64,000 bases of DNA from Microvirga alba. Its GTDB lineage: Bacteria > Pseudomonadota > Alphaproteobacteria > Rhizobiales > Beijerinckiaceae. Both the position numbers and the translations under genes were made by a program. Within the stretch, counting starts at the first letter, position 1. Every line of letters starts with the position of its first letter. Where the stretch lies: assembly GCF_015694465.1 (NCBI RefSeq), contig NZ_JADQDO010000009.1:1-64000 (forward strand), written 5' to 3'. Below the pieces are notes generated by a model. That model worked only from the letters and a program-made list of their open reading frames with translations, ran no database searches and was not told the origin of the DNA. This document shows positions 16,192 to 25,206 of this stretch, one piece after another.

Positions 16192-16761
16192 ATGACCCTT
16201 CTCGATCTTGACCGACGAACCGGCTGGCCCGAGGACATGCGGGTGCTTCTCGACCTTTATCCTCGTGAGGTTTGGCCTGCCCATGCCAATCTAGGACGAA
16301 CCGCCCGCTTCTGGCTGAAGCGCCATGACATGTTTCGTGAGCTCGGGGGCGCGCTGCAATCAGCGACTGCCCAGTTTCGAGAAGGGCTGATCACGCCATC
16401 GGAGTTTCAGGGGTGGTTTGCGCCCCGGCTTCAGTTCTTCCTGTCGGGGTTGAACGATCATCACCATATCGAGGATCACGCGTATTTTCCGCTGTTCCGT
16501 GCGGCCGAGCCTCGCCTGGTGAGAGGTTTTGAGGTTCTTGAGAACGACCACGATGTCATTCATCAGTCCATCGAAAAGGTTATGGACGCCGCCAACGATC
16601 TCCTTCGGAACCTGCAGAAGGACAGCCTTCAGCGATCGGCCGACCATTATGCCGATGTCAGTGATTGCCTTCTCTCGGGACTGATCCGACATCTGGACGA
16701 TGAGGAAGATCTTATCATTCCTCTGATCCTCGATCGCAGCGAAGAGAAGCTAGGCATGTGA
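16192..16761 (+). CDS. Hemerythrin HHE domain protein
   Basis: A predicted four-helix bundle of 189 residues with candidate di-iron ligands in FWLKRHDMFRE, DHHHIEDHAYFP, NDHDVIHQSI and LIRHLDDEEDLIIP. These fit the H...HxxxE...H...HxxxD arrangement of HHE proteins. Such proteins bind O2, NO or iron, or take part in iron-sulfur repair. No nitric-oxide-stress genes adjoin it, so the role is open. Confidence 0.9.
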   Translation: MTLLDLDRRTGWPEDMRVLLDLYPREVWPAHANLGRTARFWLKRHDMFRELGGALQSATAQFREGLITPSEFQGWFAPRLQFFLSGLNDHHHIEDHAYFPLFRAAEPRLVRGFEVLENDHDVIHQSIEKVMDAANDLLRNLQKDSLQRSADHYADVSDCLLSGLIRHLDDEEDLIIPLILDRSEEKLGM

Positions 16762-16782
16762 CGCCAAAGCGGGCCGAAGCGT

Positions 16783-18621
16783 TCAACGCCGCCCGAACAG
16801 CCGCTCGATATCGCTGAGCTTGAGTTCCACGTAGGTCGGCCGCCCGTGATTGCACTGGCCCGACAACGGTGTGGCTTCCATTTCGCGTAAAAGCGCGTTC
16901 ATCTCTTCCGGCTTCATACGCCTGCCTGCGCGCACGGAGCCGTGACAGGACATGCGGGAGAGCACCGCGTCGAGACGCTCCTCCAGCGGGTGCGAGCCGC
17001 CCTGCCCCCATTCGGCGAGCGCATCCGCCACATCCTGAACCAGCGCCTTGATGCGGCCACCAGCGAGCGCGGACGGAACCTCGCGCACCAGAAGCGCGCC
17101 GGGGCCAAAACTTTCCAGAACGAGACCGAGGCTCTCCAAGGTCGCGGCTTCCGCCATCACGCGATCCGCATCGACCGGATCGAGATCGACCACTTCCGGG
17201 ATCAACAGCAATTGCCGCGCGATGCCCGACGCCGTGCGCTCGCGCTTCAGGCGTTCATAGACGAGGCGCTCGTGCGCCGCGTGCTGATCGACGATGACGA
17301 TGCCGTCCTGTGTCTGCGCGACGATGTAGGTGCCGTGCAACTGTGCCCGCGCCGCGCCGAGCGGTGCATCATCCGCCACGTGATCGTGCTCGGTGAACGT
17401 GGCGCGGCTGTCGGCGGAGGGCGCGGCGAGATCAGGCAGGCTCGCCTGCATCTCCGACAGGCCGGGAGTGCGGGAGGCTTGATCAAGCGGGGCCTGCCAT
17501 CCGGCAAACGCGCTGGCATGGCGGAAGGACGGAGCGCGATGCGCCACCGACACCGGGCGCAACGGCGCGCTCTGCGGACGCAGGCTTTCCAGCGTGCGCG
17601 TTCCGCCGGTGGAGGCGGACCGGAAACCGAAACGGGTGATCGCTTCCTTCAACGCGGCCACAAGAAAGCCGCGCACGAAAGCCGGATCGCGGAAACGGAC
17701 TTCCGTCTTCGCGGGATGCACGTTCACATCAACCGAGCGCGGGTCGATATCGACCATCAAAGCCAGCACGGGATGACGGTCGGAGGCCATGACATCCGCA
17801 TAGGCCCCGCGCACCGCACCGAGCAGAAGCTTGTCGCGGACGGGGCGTCCGTTGACGACGAAATGCACATGGCTCGAGGTGCCGCGATGGAAGGTCGGCA
17901 AGCTGGCGAAGCCCGACAGGCGCACGCCCTCGCGCGTGACGTCGATCGCCATGGCGTTCTCGTTGAACTCCGCTCCCAGCACGCGCGACAGGCGTCGCAG
18001 GAAACCATGCTCGCTCGCCGGTTCCGGCGGATAGGTGACCGACGTGATGTGCTCGCCCGAGAGGGTGAAACGGATCGTCGGATGCGCGATAGCAAGCCGT
18101 TTGACGATCTCCGTCACGGCCTGGGCTTCCGAGCGGTCGCTCTTCAGGAATTTCAACCGCGCGGGCGTGGCGGCGAACAGGTCCGTGACCTCGATCTTCG
18201 TGCCCTTCGGCGCGGAGGCGGGCCTGACCGCGCCTTTCACGCCCGCTTCGACGACGATGGCGGAGCCGGTCTCGGCGTCTTCCGTACGCGTGGTGATGGC
18301 AAGGCGCGCCACCGCGCCGATGGAGGGCAGAGCCTCGCCGCGAAAGCCCAGCGTATTGATGGCAAACAAATCTCCGTCGGGGATCTTCGACGTGGCGTGC
18401 CGCTCGACCGCAAGTTCGAGATCCTCCGGCGTCATGCCGTGCCCATCATCGATAATGCGGATCAGGCGGCGTCCGCCCGCCTCGACCGTGATCTCGATGG
18501 AGGACGCGCCCGCATCGACCGCATTCTCGACCAACTCCTTCACCGCCGCCGCCGGACGCTCGACAACCTCGCCCGCGGCGATGCGGTCGACGAGTATGGG
18601 ATCGAGGCGGCGAACGGTCAT
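16783..18621 (-). CDS. mutL: DNA mismatch repair protein MutL
   Basis: The 612-residue protein has the GHKL ATPase motifs KELVENAVDAG, DDGHGM and GFRGEALPSIGAVA at the N-terminus. A variable linker at ~350-420 follows, then a C-terminal dimerisation/nuclease domain. The endonuclease motif DQHAAHERLVYE is intact, as are SCHGSVRAG and CNHGRP, so this is a self-nicking MutL as in organisms without MutH/Dam. mutS is not in the window. It begins at ATG 18621 and is monocistronic. Confidence 0.97.
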   Translation of the reverse strand: MTVRRLDPILVDRIAAGEVVERPAAAVKELVENAVDAGASSIEITVEAGGRRLIRIIDDGHGMTPEDLELAVERHATSKIPDGDLFAINTLGFRGEALPSIGAVARLAITTRTEDAETGSAIVVEAGVKGAVRPASAPKGTKIEVTDLFAATPARLKFLKSDRSEAQAVTEIVKRLAIAHPTIRFTLSGEHITSVTYPPEPASEHGFLRRLSRVLGAEFNENAMAIDVTREGVRLSGFASLPTFHRGTSSHVHFVVNGRPVRDKLLLGAVRGAYADVMASDRHPVLALMVDIDPRSVDVNVHPAKTEVRFRDPAFVRGFLVAALKEAITRFGFRSASTGGTRTLESLRPQSAPLRPVSVAHRAPSFRHASAFAGWQAPLDQASRTPGLSEMQASLPDLAAPSADSRATFTEHDHVADDAPLGAARAQLHGTYIVAQTQDGIVIVDQHAAHERLVYERLKRERTASGIARQLLLIPEVVDLDPVDADRVMAEAATLESLGLVLESFGPGALLVREVPSALAGGRIKALVQDVADALAEWGQGGSHPLEERLDAVLSRMSCHGSVRAGRRMKPEEMNALLREMEATPLSGQCNHGRPTYVELKLSDIERLFGRR

Positions 18622-18957
18622 GACACCCTATTGGCTTTCAGGGATTCGAGAGAACAAAGATAGAGATTGAGGCCGAAGGACGCCAGACGGCGCGGCTGCG
18701 TTTTCGCCCGTTTCTCCCTCCCTTGGGGAGAGAGTTGGGGTGAGGAGTCGCGCGTTATCCGGATAGGCCTGTCCCCCCTCACCCTCGCTTCGCTCGACCT
18801 CTCCCCATCGGGGAGAGGTGGGTGCGGCGGGTAGGTTGGACTTGGGACGGGAGCTTTTGGCGCTGTCGTTGTGACGCGTCTCCCCACACCTCTCCCGGCG
18901 GGAGAGGTCGGACCGCAGGTCCGGGTGAGGGGTTTCAGGTCTGTCCGGAAGACGCGC
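18622..18957. repeat. Intergenic region with CTCTCCCC/GGGGAGAGG palindromic repeats
   Basis: This 336-base spacer between mutL and pgi (both minus strand) is dominated by complementary short arms. TCTCCCTCCCTTGGGGAGAG is near 18713, CCTCTCCCCATCGGGGAGAGG near 18799, and CCTCTCCCGGCGGGAGAGG near 18890, followed by GGACCGCAGGTCC and GGGTGAGGGG. These are Hyphomicrobiales-type intergenic mosaic repeats. A single CCCTCTCCCTCGGGGAGAGG copy lies near 33188. No gene is supported here. Confidence 0.7.
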
Positions 18958-20277
18958 CTACTTCGCTTGCGCGAGATATTGCTTCGCCAGGATCTTGCCC
19001 TCTTCCACCGCCGGCTGGTCGAACGGATCGACGCCGAGCGCATAGCCGGTCAAAATCGTCTCCAGCATGAAATGCATCAGGAGTTCGCCCAGCGCGCGCT
19101 CGTCGAGCTTCTCGATGTGGAGACGGCGCGTCGGGCGGCCGTTCTTGGCGAGCGTATCGGCAGTGGCGCGGCCTTGGGCCGCCACCAGATCGCCGATGCG
19201 TTTGCCCGCAAAGCCGGGCTCTCCCGCGCGCTGCGCCAGCTTTTCGTCGATGAGCGGCCCCTGCCCTGCGACCCCGGTCGTCAGGATGGTGACGAGCTTG
19301 TCGTTCGGCCCCGCGAGATAGAGCTGCAACTGGCTGTGCTGGTCAACCGGGCCGATGGCGGCCACCGGCTGCGAGCCCTTGCCGTTCTTGCCGACACTTT
19401 CGGCCCAAAGCTGCACCCACCAGCGGGTGAAGCGCTCGAGCCGGTCGGCATAGGCCATGGTGACGGCAATGTTCTTGCCCTCCATCGCCATGGCGACGTT
19501 GAGCGCAGCCCCCAAAGCCGCGGGCGCATCTTTGGCCGCACGACCGTCGCGGAACGGCGCATAGGCGTCCGCCGCGCCGTTGCGGATGGCGGAGATGTCG
19601 AGGCCGAGCACGGCGGCGGGCAGAAGGCCCACATTGGTCAAAACCGAATAGCGCCCGCCGATGCCGGTGTGATGCTCGAGGAAACGCACGCCTTCCGGTT
19701 CAAGAAGATCGCGCAGGGCGTTCCTGCCACCAGGCTTCCGGGGTTCCGACAGGCCGAGGAACATGTCGTTCGGGTGCGCCCGCAGGCCAGCCCGGTCGAG
19801 GGCGGAGAGCACCGCGATGGTCTGCATCAAGGTCTCGCCTGTGCCACCGGATTTCGAGATCGCGACGAAACGGGTCGAGGACAGCGGCAGCTTGTGCAGG
19901 ATATGGTCGAAGGTGACGGGATCGAGATTATCGAGGAAATGCACGCGTGGGCCATCGGCGAACCGGCCGGCACCAGGCACCGCGTAATCCTTCAACTGCG
20001 CGAGAGCCTGTCCGCCAAGGCTCGACCCGCCGGTGCCGAGGAAAACCACATCCGTCGCGTCCCGGCGCAGCCACGCCGCCGCCTCGCGGATGCTCGCGAG
20101 ATCATCCGACGTATGGGGCATGTGAAGCAGCGGCAACCGGCCCGTGGCGTCGTCCTCGGCAAGGCGCTTCATGGCGTGGCCGACCGCCGAGAGGGCGGCG
20201 TCCAAAGCCGTCTGCGGCAGACCGCCTCCGCCGATGTTGGACGCAAGGGCGAGATCGATCGATTGCTGCAGGGCCAT
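18958..20277 (-). CDS. pgi: Glucose-6-phosphate isomerase
   Basis: Interconverts glucose 6-phosphate and fructose 6-phosphate. The 439-residue protein is of the shorter bacterial type. Motifs include VFLGTGGSSLGGQAL, the phosphate-binding SKSGGTGETLMQ, GIGGRYSVLT, the catalytic-His region GPVDQHSQLQLY, and a C-terminal LGVDPFDQPAVEEGK. ATG at 20277 has GGAGCG upstream and is preferred over an upstream in-frame start at 20430, which would run into the divergent M10 gene region. Confidence 0.96.
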   Translation of the reverse strand: MALQQSIDLALASNIGGGGLPQTALDAALSAVGHAMKRLAEDDATGRLPLLHMPHTSDDLASIREAAAWLRRDATDVVFLGTGGSSLGGQALAQLKDYAVPGAGRFADGPRVHFLDNLDPVTFDHILHKLPLSSTRFVAISKSGGTGETLMQTIAVLSALDRAGLRAHPNDMFLGLSEPRKPGGRNALRDLLEPEGVRFLEHHTGIGGRYSVLTNVGLLPAAVLGLDISAIRNGAADAYAPFRDGRAAKDAPAALGAALNVAMAMEGKNIAVTMAYADRLERFTRWWVQLWAESVGKNGKGSQPVAAIGPVDQHSQLQLYLAGPNDKLVTILTTGVAGQGPLIDEKLAQRAGEPGFAGKRIGDLVAAQGRATADTLAKNGRPTRRLHIEKLDERALGELLMHFMLETILTGYALGVDPFDQPAVEEGKILAKQYLAQAK

Positions 20278-20460
20278 ACGGGGACGCTCCGAGTCATACC
20301 AGGGAGCGTGACAGTAAGGCAGAGCGAGCGCGGCGGCTAGGGCGGGGGCTTTGATAACGCCACCACGTTGAAAACACTCGACTTCCAGGCTGCCGGCGGC
20401 TTGCGCCGACAAAGGTCGCCCGTTAAGCACCGCAACGAAACAACATTATTGAGGCATGCT

Positions 20461-23400
20461 ATGGCAAAAGGCGCTTACGATCCAACGAGAACCGGCAACC
20501 CTTACGTCGACGGGGTCCTTTCCGGCTGGCATTGGGATAGCAACACCCTGCGCTATACTTTCCCGCAAAGCCCCTCTGCTTATCCGGTTAATTATGGCGG
20601 GTATTACGAGCCCCTCTTCGACTTCTCTCCCGTCTCGGAGCAGGCGCAGCAAGCCATGCGGGAATTCATCCACGGAGCGCAGGCGGGCTCCTCCCCATGG
20701 ATGACACTGACGCCTATCGAAGGTTTCTCCAATCTGACCCTCGTCGAAACGACATCCACGTATCGCGACACGGAGATCATGATTGCCCATTCGTCGAAGG
20801 GCAATCCGACGGCCCATGCTTACTATCCGATGCCCTACAACGAACATCGAGCAGGCGACGTCTGGTTCGGCACCAGCATTGACTACAATTTTATGCGCCG
20901 GAATCCGCTTATCGGCACCTGGGGCTACAAATCCGCCATGCATGAACTGGGCCATGCTCTTGGCCTGAAGCACGGCCATGATCGTGACGAGTTGGAAGAT
21001 GTTGCCTTGCCGCTCGACAAGGACTTCATCGAATATTCCGTGATGTCCTACAATTACGCACCGAAGGTGGAGCCGAGTTCCCTTGTCGCGGCGGATAATT
21101 GGCGGTTCTTCTACCCGCAAACCTACATGATGCTCGACATCGCAGGCTTACAGCGCATGTACGGGGCGAACTTCACCTTTCGCGCGACCGACACAGTGTA
21201 CACCTGGGACCCCGACACTGGTGAGACATTCGTCAACGGCGTCGGCCAGGGGTTGCCGGGCGGCGGGATCGTGATGGGTCCGGACGCCAACCGAATCCTT
21301 CAAACGATCTGGGACGGCAACGGCATCGACACCTACGACCTGTCGAACTACACGACGAACCTTTCCATCAACCTGGAACCGGGCAAGTACTCCACCTTCA
21401 GCGAGGCCCAAAGGACATGGCTCGGTTATTTGAATGATGAATATTATTATGCACGCGGCAACGTCTACAACGCGATGCTCTACAGCGGCGACACGCGCTC
21501 GCTGATTGAGAACGCCACGGGCGGTTCCGGTGACGATACCATCAAGGGCAATCAGGCCGGCAATTACCTGATCGGCAACGGCGGAATCGACACATTGGAA
21601 GGCGGCGCGGGGGATGACACCCTCGATGGCGGAGCCGGTGCAGATACCGCGGTGTTTTCGGGGCTCAAGTCTGACTACACTATCGTCGAGAACTCCGACG
21701 GCACTTTTACGGTAACGGACAATCGCGCCGATGGTGACGGGACAGATAAACTGATCAGCATCCGATACGCGAAATTCAGCGATCAACGGATTGCCCTGCA
21801 ACCCAACCACGCACCGACGGCGATCGACCTGTCCAACAAAAAGGTGGCGGAGAATATCGAAGTGGGCAAGGAGGTCGGCATCCTGTCGGGCACCGATCCA
21901 GACGAAGATCCGTTGACCTATCGCCTGACTTCCGATCCCGGCAACTATTTCAGGATCGAAGGCAACAAGCTGATCGTAGCCAAACCGCTCGACTACGAGA
22001 CGTTGAAGGAACATACGATCACCATTGAGGGCAAGGACGCGGGTGGCCTCGCGACGACGAAGACCTTCACCATCGAGGTGACGAATGTCGTCGAAGGCCG
22101 GCCTCCGGCGATCCTGCTGATCTCTGTCAAGAACCTCGCCAAATCGACCCCTGTGGGGAGCGTCATCGGCGAAGTTTTTGGATGGGATCCGGATGGCGAC
22201 AGCCTGACCTATCAGGTGACATTTGACGGGTATGGCTCTTTCAGCCTGAAGGGCAATCAGATCATCCTGGAAAAGGCCCTCGACAACCTCTCCATGAAGC
22301 AGATTTACATTCGAGCAACCGATGTCGAGGGTCTGTCGATCGAACGCGGCTTCGACATCAAAATCATCGACGATGGCGTCGGCAATCGCGCTCCTGCCTT
22401 CCTGTCGATCTCCTGCGAAAACATCGCGAGATCGACGCCTGTAGGCACTGTCATCGGCGAAGTCGCCGGATATGACCCGGATGGAGACAGCTTGGCCTAT
22501 ACGATGACGGTGGACGGGGATGGCTATTTCGGCCTGAGCGGCAACAAGATCGTTCTGAAAAAGGCGCTTGATGCCTCAATAACCACCAAGGAGATCTCCA
22601 TTCGGGCAACCGATGTTGGAGACCTGTCCCTCGAAAAGAACTTCCAGATTAATGTCATCGGCAATGTCGCCGAAAATCGCGCTCCGACCATCCTGTTGAT
22701 CTCCAGCGAAAAAATCGCGAGATCGACGCCTGTGGGCACTGTCATCGGCGAAGTTGCTGGATATGATCCAGATGGCGACAGCTTGACCTATACGATGACG
22801 GCGGACGGGGATGGCTATTTCGGCCTGAACGGCAATAAGATTGTTCTGAAAAAAGCAGTTGATACCTCAATAACCACCAAGGAGATCTCCATTCGGGCAA
22901 CCGATGTTGGAGACCTGTCCCTCGAAAAGAGCTTCCAGATAGATGTCGTCGACGGTGTCGTGGAAAATCGCGCTCCGACTATACTGTTGATCTCCTGCGA
23001 AAACATCGCGAGATCGACGCCTGTAGGCACTGTCATCGGCGAAGTCGCCGGATATGACCCGGATGGAGACAGGTTGACCTATACGATGACGTTGGACGCG
23101 GATGGGTATTTCGGCCTGAGCGGCAATAAGATCGTCCTGAAAAAAGCGCTTGATACCTCAACCGGCGCCAAAGCGATTGGTATTCGCGCGACCGATGTCG
23201 GACGTTTGTCTCTCGAAAAGCGCTTCGAGATCAATGTCCTCGACGATCATGGCTCTACTCCTCCAACGTTTCCTCCAACCAGTCCTCCTACAACTCCTCC
23301 ATCAATCCCCTCGCTGACCCTGCGCGGCACAACCAAGGCCGATACCCTCATCGGCGGCATGGGGGACGATACGATCTACGGGCGGCAGGGCAACGACGTG

Positions 23401-23739
23401 CTCGTCGGAAGCGCCGGAAAAGATATTTTTGTCTTCGACACGAAGCCGAATGCCAAAACGAATGTCGATATCATCATCGACTTCAACGTGAAGATCGACA
23501 GCATCTGGCTCGATCGTGCCGTCTTCAAGAAGCTCGGCAAGGGCCCCGCGGCGGAGCTGAACAAGAAGTTCTTCACCGTCGGGGGCAAGGCCAAGGACAA
23601 GGACGACTACGTCTTCTACAACAAGAGCACCGGCACCCTGTCCTACGACGCGGACGGCTCGGGGGCCGGCAAGGCAATCGAGATCGCCAAGCTCAGCAAG
23701 GGCCTCAAGCTGACCTACGCCGATTTCTTCGTGGTTTGA
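20461..23739 (+). CDS. Serralysin-like M10 metallopeptidase with cadherin-like repeats and RTX secretion module
   Basis: The 1092-residue protein starts at ATG 20461 (GAGG six bases upstream) and has no signal peptide. The catalytic domain is N-terminal: zinc motif HELGHALGLKH (His161, Glu162, His165, His171) and Met-turn Met195 in SVMSYNY define the M10B/serralysin clan. RTX nonapeptides (GGAGDDTLDGGAGAD) follow near residue 380. Then come a domain typical of M10 C-terminal regions, one cadherin unit (NHAPTAIDLSN...), and four ~97-residue cadherin-like units (~546-930). A Pro/Thr linker, a second RTX patch and the shared C-terminal module ending YADFFVV close the protein. Probably an exported Ca-dependent protease or matrix protein. 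No inhibitor or exporter gene adjoins it. Confidence 0.92.
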   Translation: MAKGAYDPTRTGNPYVDGVLSGWHWDSNTLRYTFPQSPSAYPVNYGGYYEPLFDFSPVSEQAQQAMREFIHGAQAGSSPWMTLTPIEGFSNLTLVETTSTYRDTEIMIAHSSKGNPTAHAYYPMPYNEHRAGDVWFGTSIDYNFMRRNPLIGTWGYKSAMHELGHALGLKHGHDRDELEDVALPLDKDFIEYSVMSYNYAPKVEPSSLVAADNWRFFYPQTYMMLDIAGLQRMYGANFTFRATDTVYTWDPDTGETFVNGVGQGLPGGGIVMGPDANRILQTIWDGNGIDTYDLSNYTTNLSINLEPGKYSTFSEAQRTWLGYLNDEYYYARGNVYNAMLYSGDTRSLIENATGGSGDDTIKGNQAGNYLIGNGGIDTLEGGAGDDTLDGGAGADTAVFSGLKSDYTIVENSDGTFTVTDNRADGDGTDKLISIRYAKFSDQRIALQPNHAPTAIDLSNKKVAENIEVGKEVGILSGTDPDEDPLTYRLTSDPGNYFRIEGNKLIVAKPLDYETLKEHTITIEGKDAGGLATTKTFTIEVTNVVEGRPPAILLISVKNLAKSTPVGSVIGEVFGWDPDGDSLTYQVTFDGYGSFSLKGNQIILEKALDNLSMKQIYIRATDVEGLSIERGFDIKIIDDGVGNRAPAFLSISCENIARSTPVGTVIGEVAGYDPDGDSLAYTMTVDGDGYFGLSGNKIVLKKALDASITTKEISIRATDVGDLSLEKNFQINVIGNVAENRAPTILLISSEKIARSTPVGTVIGEVAGYDPDGDSLTYTMTADGDGYFGLNGNKIVLKKAVDTSITTKEISIRATDVGDLSLEKSFQIDVVDGVVENRAPTILLISCENIARSTPVGTVIGEVAGYDPDGDRLTYTMTLDADGYFGLSGNKIVLKKALDTSTGAKAIGIRATDVGRLSLEKRFEINVLDDHGSTPPTFPPTSPPTTPPSIPSLTLRGTTKADTLIGGMGDDTIYGRQGNDVLVGSAGKDIFVFDTKPNAKTNVDIIIDFNVKIDSIWLDRAVFKKLGKGPAAELNKKFFTVGGKAKDKDDYVFYNKSTGTLSYDADGSGAGKAIEIAKLSKGLKLTYADFFVV
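22387..23259 (+). repeat. Three tandem 291-bp cadherin-unit repeats inside the M10 gene
   Basis: Units begin at 22387, 22678 and 22969, exactly 291 bases apart, with long identical stretches. Bases 22407-22490 equal 22989-23072 (84 bases), and 22574-22639 equal 22865-22930 (66 bases). A fourth, older copy precedes at about 22099. The period equals one 97-residue protein unit. Confidence 0.93.
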
Positions 23740-23749
23740 GCAAAGACTA

Positions 23750-23853
23750 GAGTTTGATCATGTCTCTTTGAAACATGATCAAACTCTCGAATCCTTACTG
23801 CCGCATGATCCGGGCGAACAACCGGTTTCCACTTGTTCTGATCATGCTCGAGA
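23750..23853. repeat. Composite palindromic repeat (GATCATGTTTCA / CCGGTTTCCACTTGTTC family)
   Basis: Two adjoining palindromes. AGAGTTTGATCATGT is mirrored by ACATGATCAAACTCT, and GCATGATCCGGGCGAACAACC is followed by GGTTTCCACTTGTTCTGATCATGC. The same composite element occurs in reverse complement at 56498-56605; degenerate single-palindrome copies lie at 35368-35405 and 47127-47175. Frames crossing it translate to similar peptides at both sites and are not genes. Confidence 0.85.
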
Positions 23854-23888
23854 CAAAAAAAGAGGGCCGCCAAGGCCCTCTTCTTTTT
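23854..23888. terminator. Bidirectional intrinsic terminator
   Basis: GAGGGCC-GCCAA-GGCCCTC hairpin, flanked by seven A on the left and TTCTTTTT on the right. It can end the M10 gene rightwards and, with a perfect T7 tract, the M16 operon leftwards. Confidence 0.88.
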
Positions 23889-23898
23889 GGTGGAACCC

Positions 23899-25206
23899 TC
23901 AAAGCCCGGTGGGCCGCCCCGCGATCACCGTCAGCATTCTGCCGTCGCCGAGGACGCGATCGGCGGCGGCGCGGATGTCGGCTTGCGTGACTGCGCCGAC
24001 AAGGCCATTGCGGTGGCCGATATAATCGACGCCGAGGCCCTCGAAGGCGATCTGGACCAGGGTGTGGGCGATCTTCGTCGAGGTGTCGAAGCCCAGCGCA
24101 TAGGAGCCGATCAGGTAATCCTTCGCCTTCTGCAATTCCTCGTCGCTCGGGCCGTCCTGCCTCAGGCGCGCCATCTCGTCCGCAATCACCTGCAGGGCTT
24201 CGCCGACGCGCTCGTTCTTGGTTGCAGTGTAGCCCCAGGTCATCGCGGCCGAGCGATAGCTGACGAGCGAAGTGCCGACGCTGTAGGCGAGGCCGCGCTT
24301 CTCGCGGACTTCCTGAAACAGGCGCGATGTAAATGCACCGCCGCCGAGAATGTGATTGAGCACATAAGCCGGAATGAAGCTAGGATCGCGCCAGGCGATG
24401 CCTTGCATGCCGAAACGGATCACCGATTGCGGCACATCGAGATCGACCACGAAGCGCGAGCCGAGATTACCCAGCACTGCGGGCTCGATGATGGTGAGCG
24501 GCTTTGCCTCGGGCAATGCGCCGAAGACCTTGTCGAGCTGCGCCGACAGCCGCTCCGCGTTGATCGCGCCGACGACCGCGATCTTGATGCGTCCGCGCGT
24601 GATGATCGCGCGGTGCATGGCGACCAGGTCGTCGCGGGTGATCGAGGCCACGCTCTCCAGCGTGCCGGAGGTCGAGCGGGAATAAGGATGTCCAGCAAAC
24701 CCTTCCTCGAAGAAACGGCGCGTGGCCATGACGCCGGGATCGTTCTGCTGGTAGCGCAGGCCCGCGATTGTCTGGGCGCGCACGCGCTCGATGGCGTCCT
24801 GATCGAAGCGCGGCTCGACGAGCGCGAGGCGCAGGAGATCGAAGGCCTCATCCGCGTGCTTCACGAGCGTCTTCAATGAGCCGCCGATGGCGTCGTTGCC
24901 CGCGTTGAAGGACAGCTCGATGGCGCGCGCCGCGAGATGTTCCTGAAACGTATCCGAATCGAAATCGCCTGCGCCCTCATCAAGCAGACGCGCCAGCATC
25001 TGCGCCACGCCGGGCTTGCCTTCGGGGTCGTGCGCCGAGCCGCCTTCGAAGGTGAAGGCGACGGCGATCAGCGGCACCACATCGGATTCGACATGCCAAG
25101 CCTCGACGCCGCTCGGCGATGCAAGCGTCGTCACCTTGGTTGGGGACGCGGAGTGGGCGGCGACAGAAGCGGTCATGGTCATCCCAGGTGTCAAATGCGC
25201 GGTCAC
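23899..25206 (-). CDS. M16 family peptidase, non-catalytic partner subunit
   Basis: A 435-residue M16 (pitrilysin/insulinase-like) protein. At the position of the zinc motif it reads GVAQMLARLLDEG, so HxxEH is absent. The C-terminal half keeps the substrate-binding R/Y region (REKRGLAYSVGTSL). This is the usual B-subunit of paired bacterial M16 peptidases. Its GTG start (25206) overlaps the stop of the catalytic gene (GTGA), suggesting translational coupling. An ATG at 25182 is an alternative start. The two probably form a heterodimer. Confidence 0.9.
   Translation of the reverse strand: MTAHLTPGMTMTASVAAHSASPTKVTTLASPSGVEAWHVESDVVPLIAVAFTFEGGSAHDPEGKPGVAQMLARLLDEGAGDFDSDTFQEHLAARAIELSFNAGNDAIGGSLKTLVKHADEAFDLLRLALVEPRFDQDAIERVRAQTIAGLRYQQNDPGVMATRRFFEEGFAGHPYSRSTSGTLESVASITRDDLVAMHRAIITRGRIKIAVVGAINAERLSAQLDKVFGALPEAKPLTIIEPAVLGNLGSRFVVDLDVPQSVIRFGMQGIAWRDPSFIPAYVLNHILGGGAFTSRLFQEVREKRGLAYSVGTSLVSYRSAAMTWGYTATKNERVGEALQVIADEMARLRQDGPSDEELQKAKDYLIGSYALGFDTSTKIAHTLVQIAFEGLGVDYIGHRNGLVGAVTQADIRAAADRVLGDGRMLTVIAGRPTGL

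Noticed and set aside
20368..20460. N-terminal extension of the M10 peptidase
   Set aside because: The added 31 residues are not protein-like and overlap the pgi upstream region. ATG 20461 has a Shine-Dalgarno sequence and a sensible N-terminus.
23768..24025. Short open frame starting MKHDQ, with a twin starting at 56582 on the minus strand
   Set aside because: Both are translations of the same intergenic palindromic repeat, continuing into unrelated sequence. The shared peptide reflects the DNA repeat, not a gene family.
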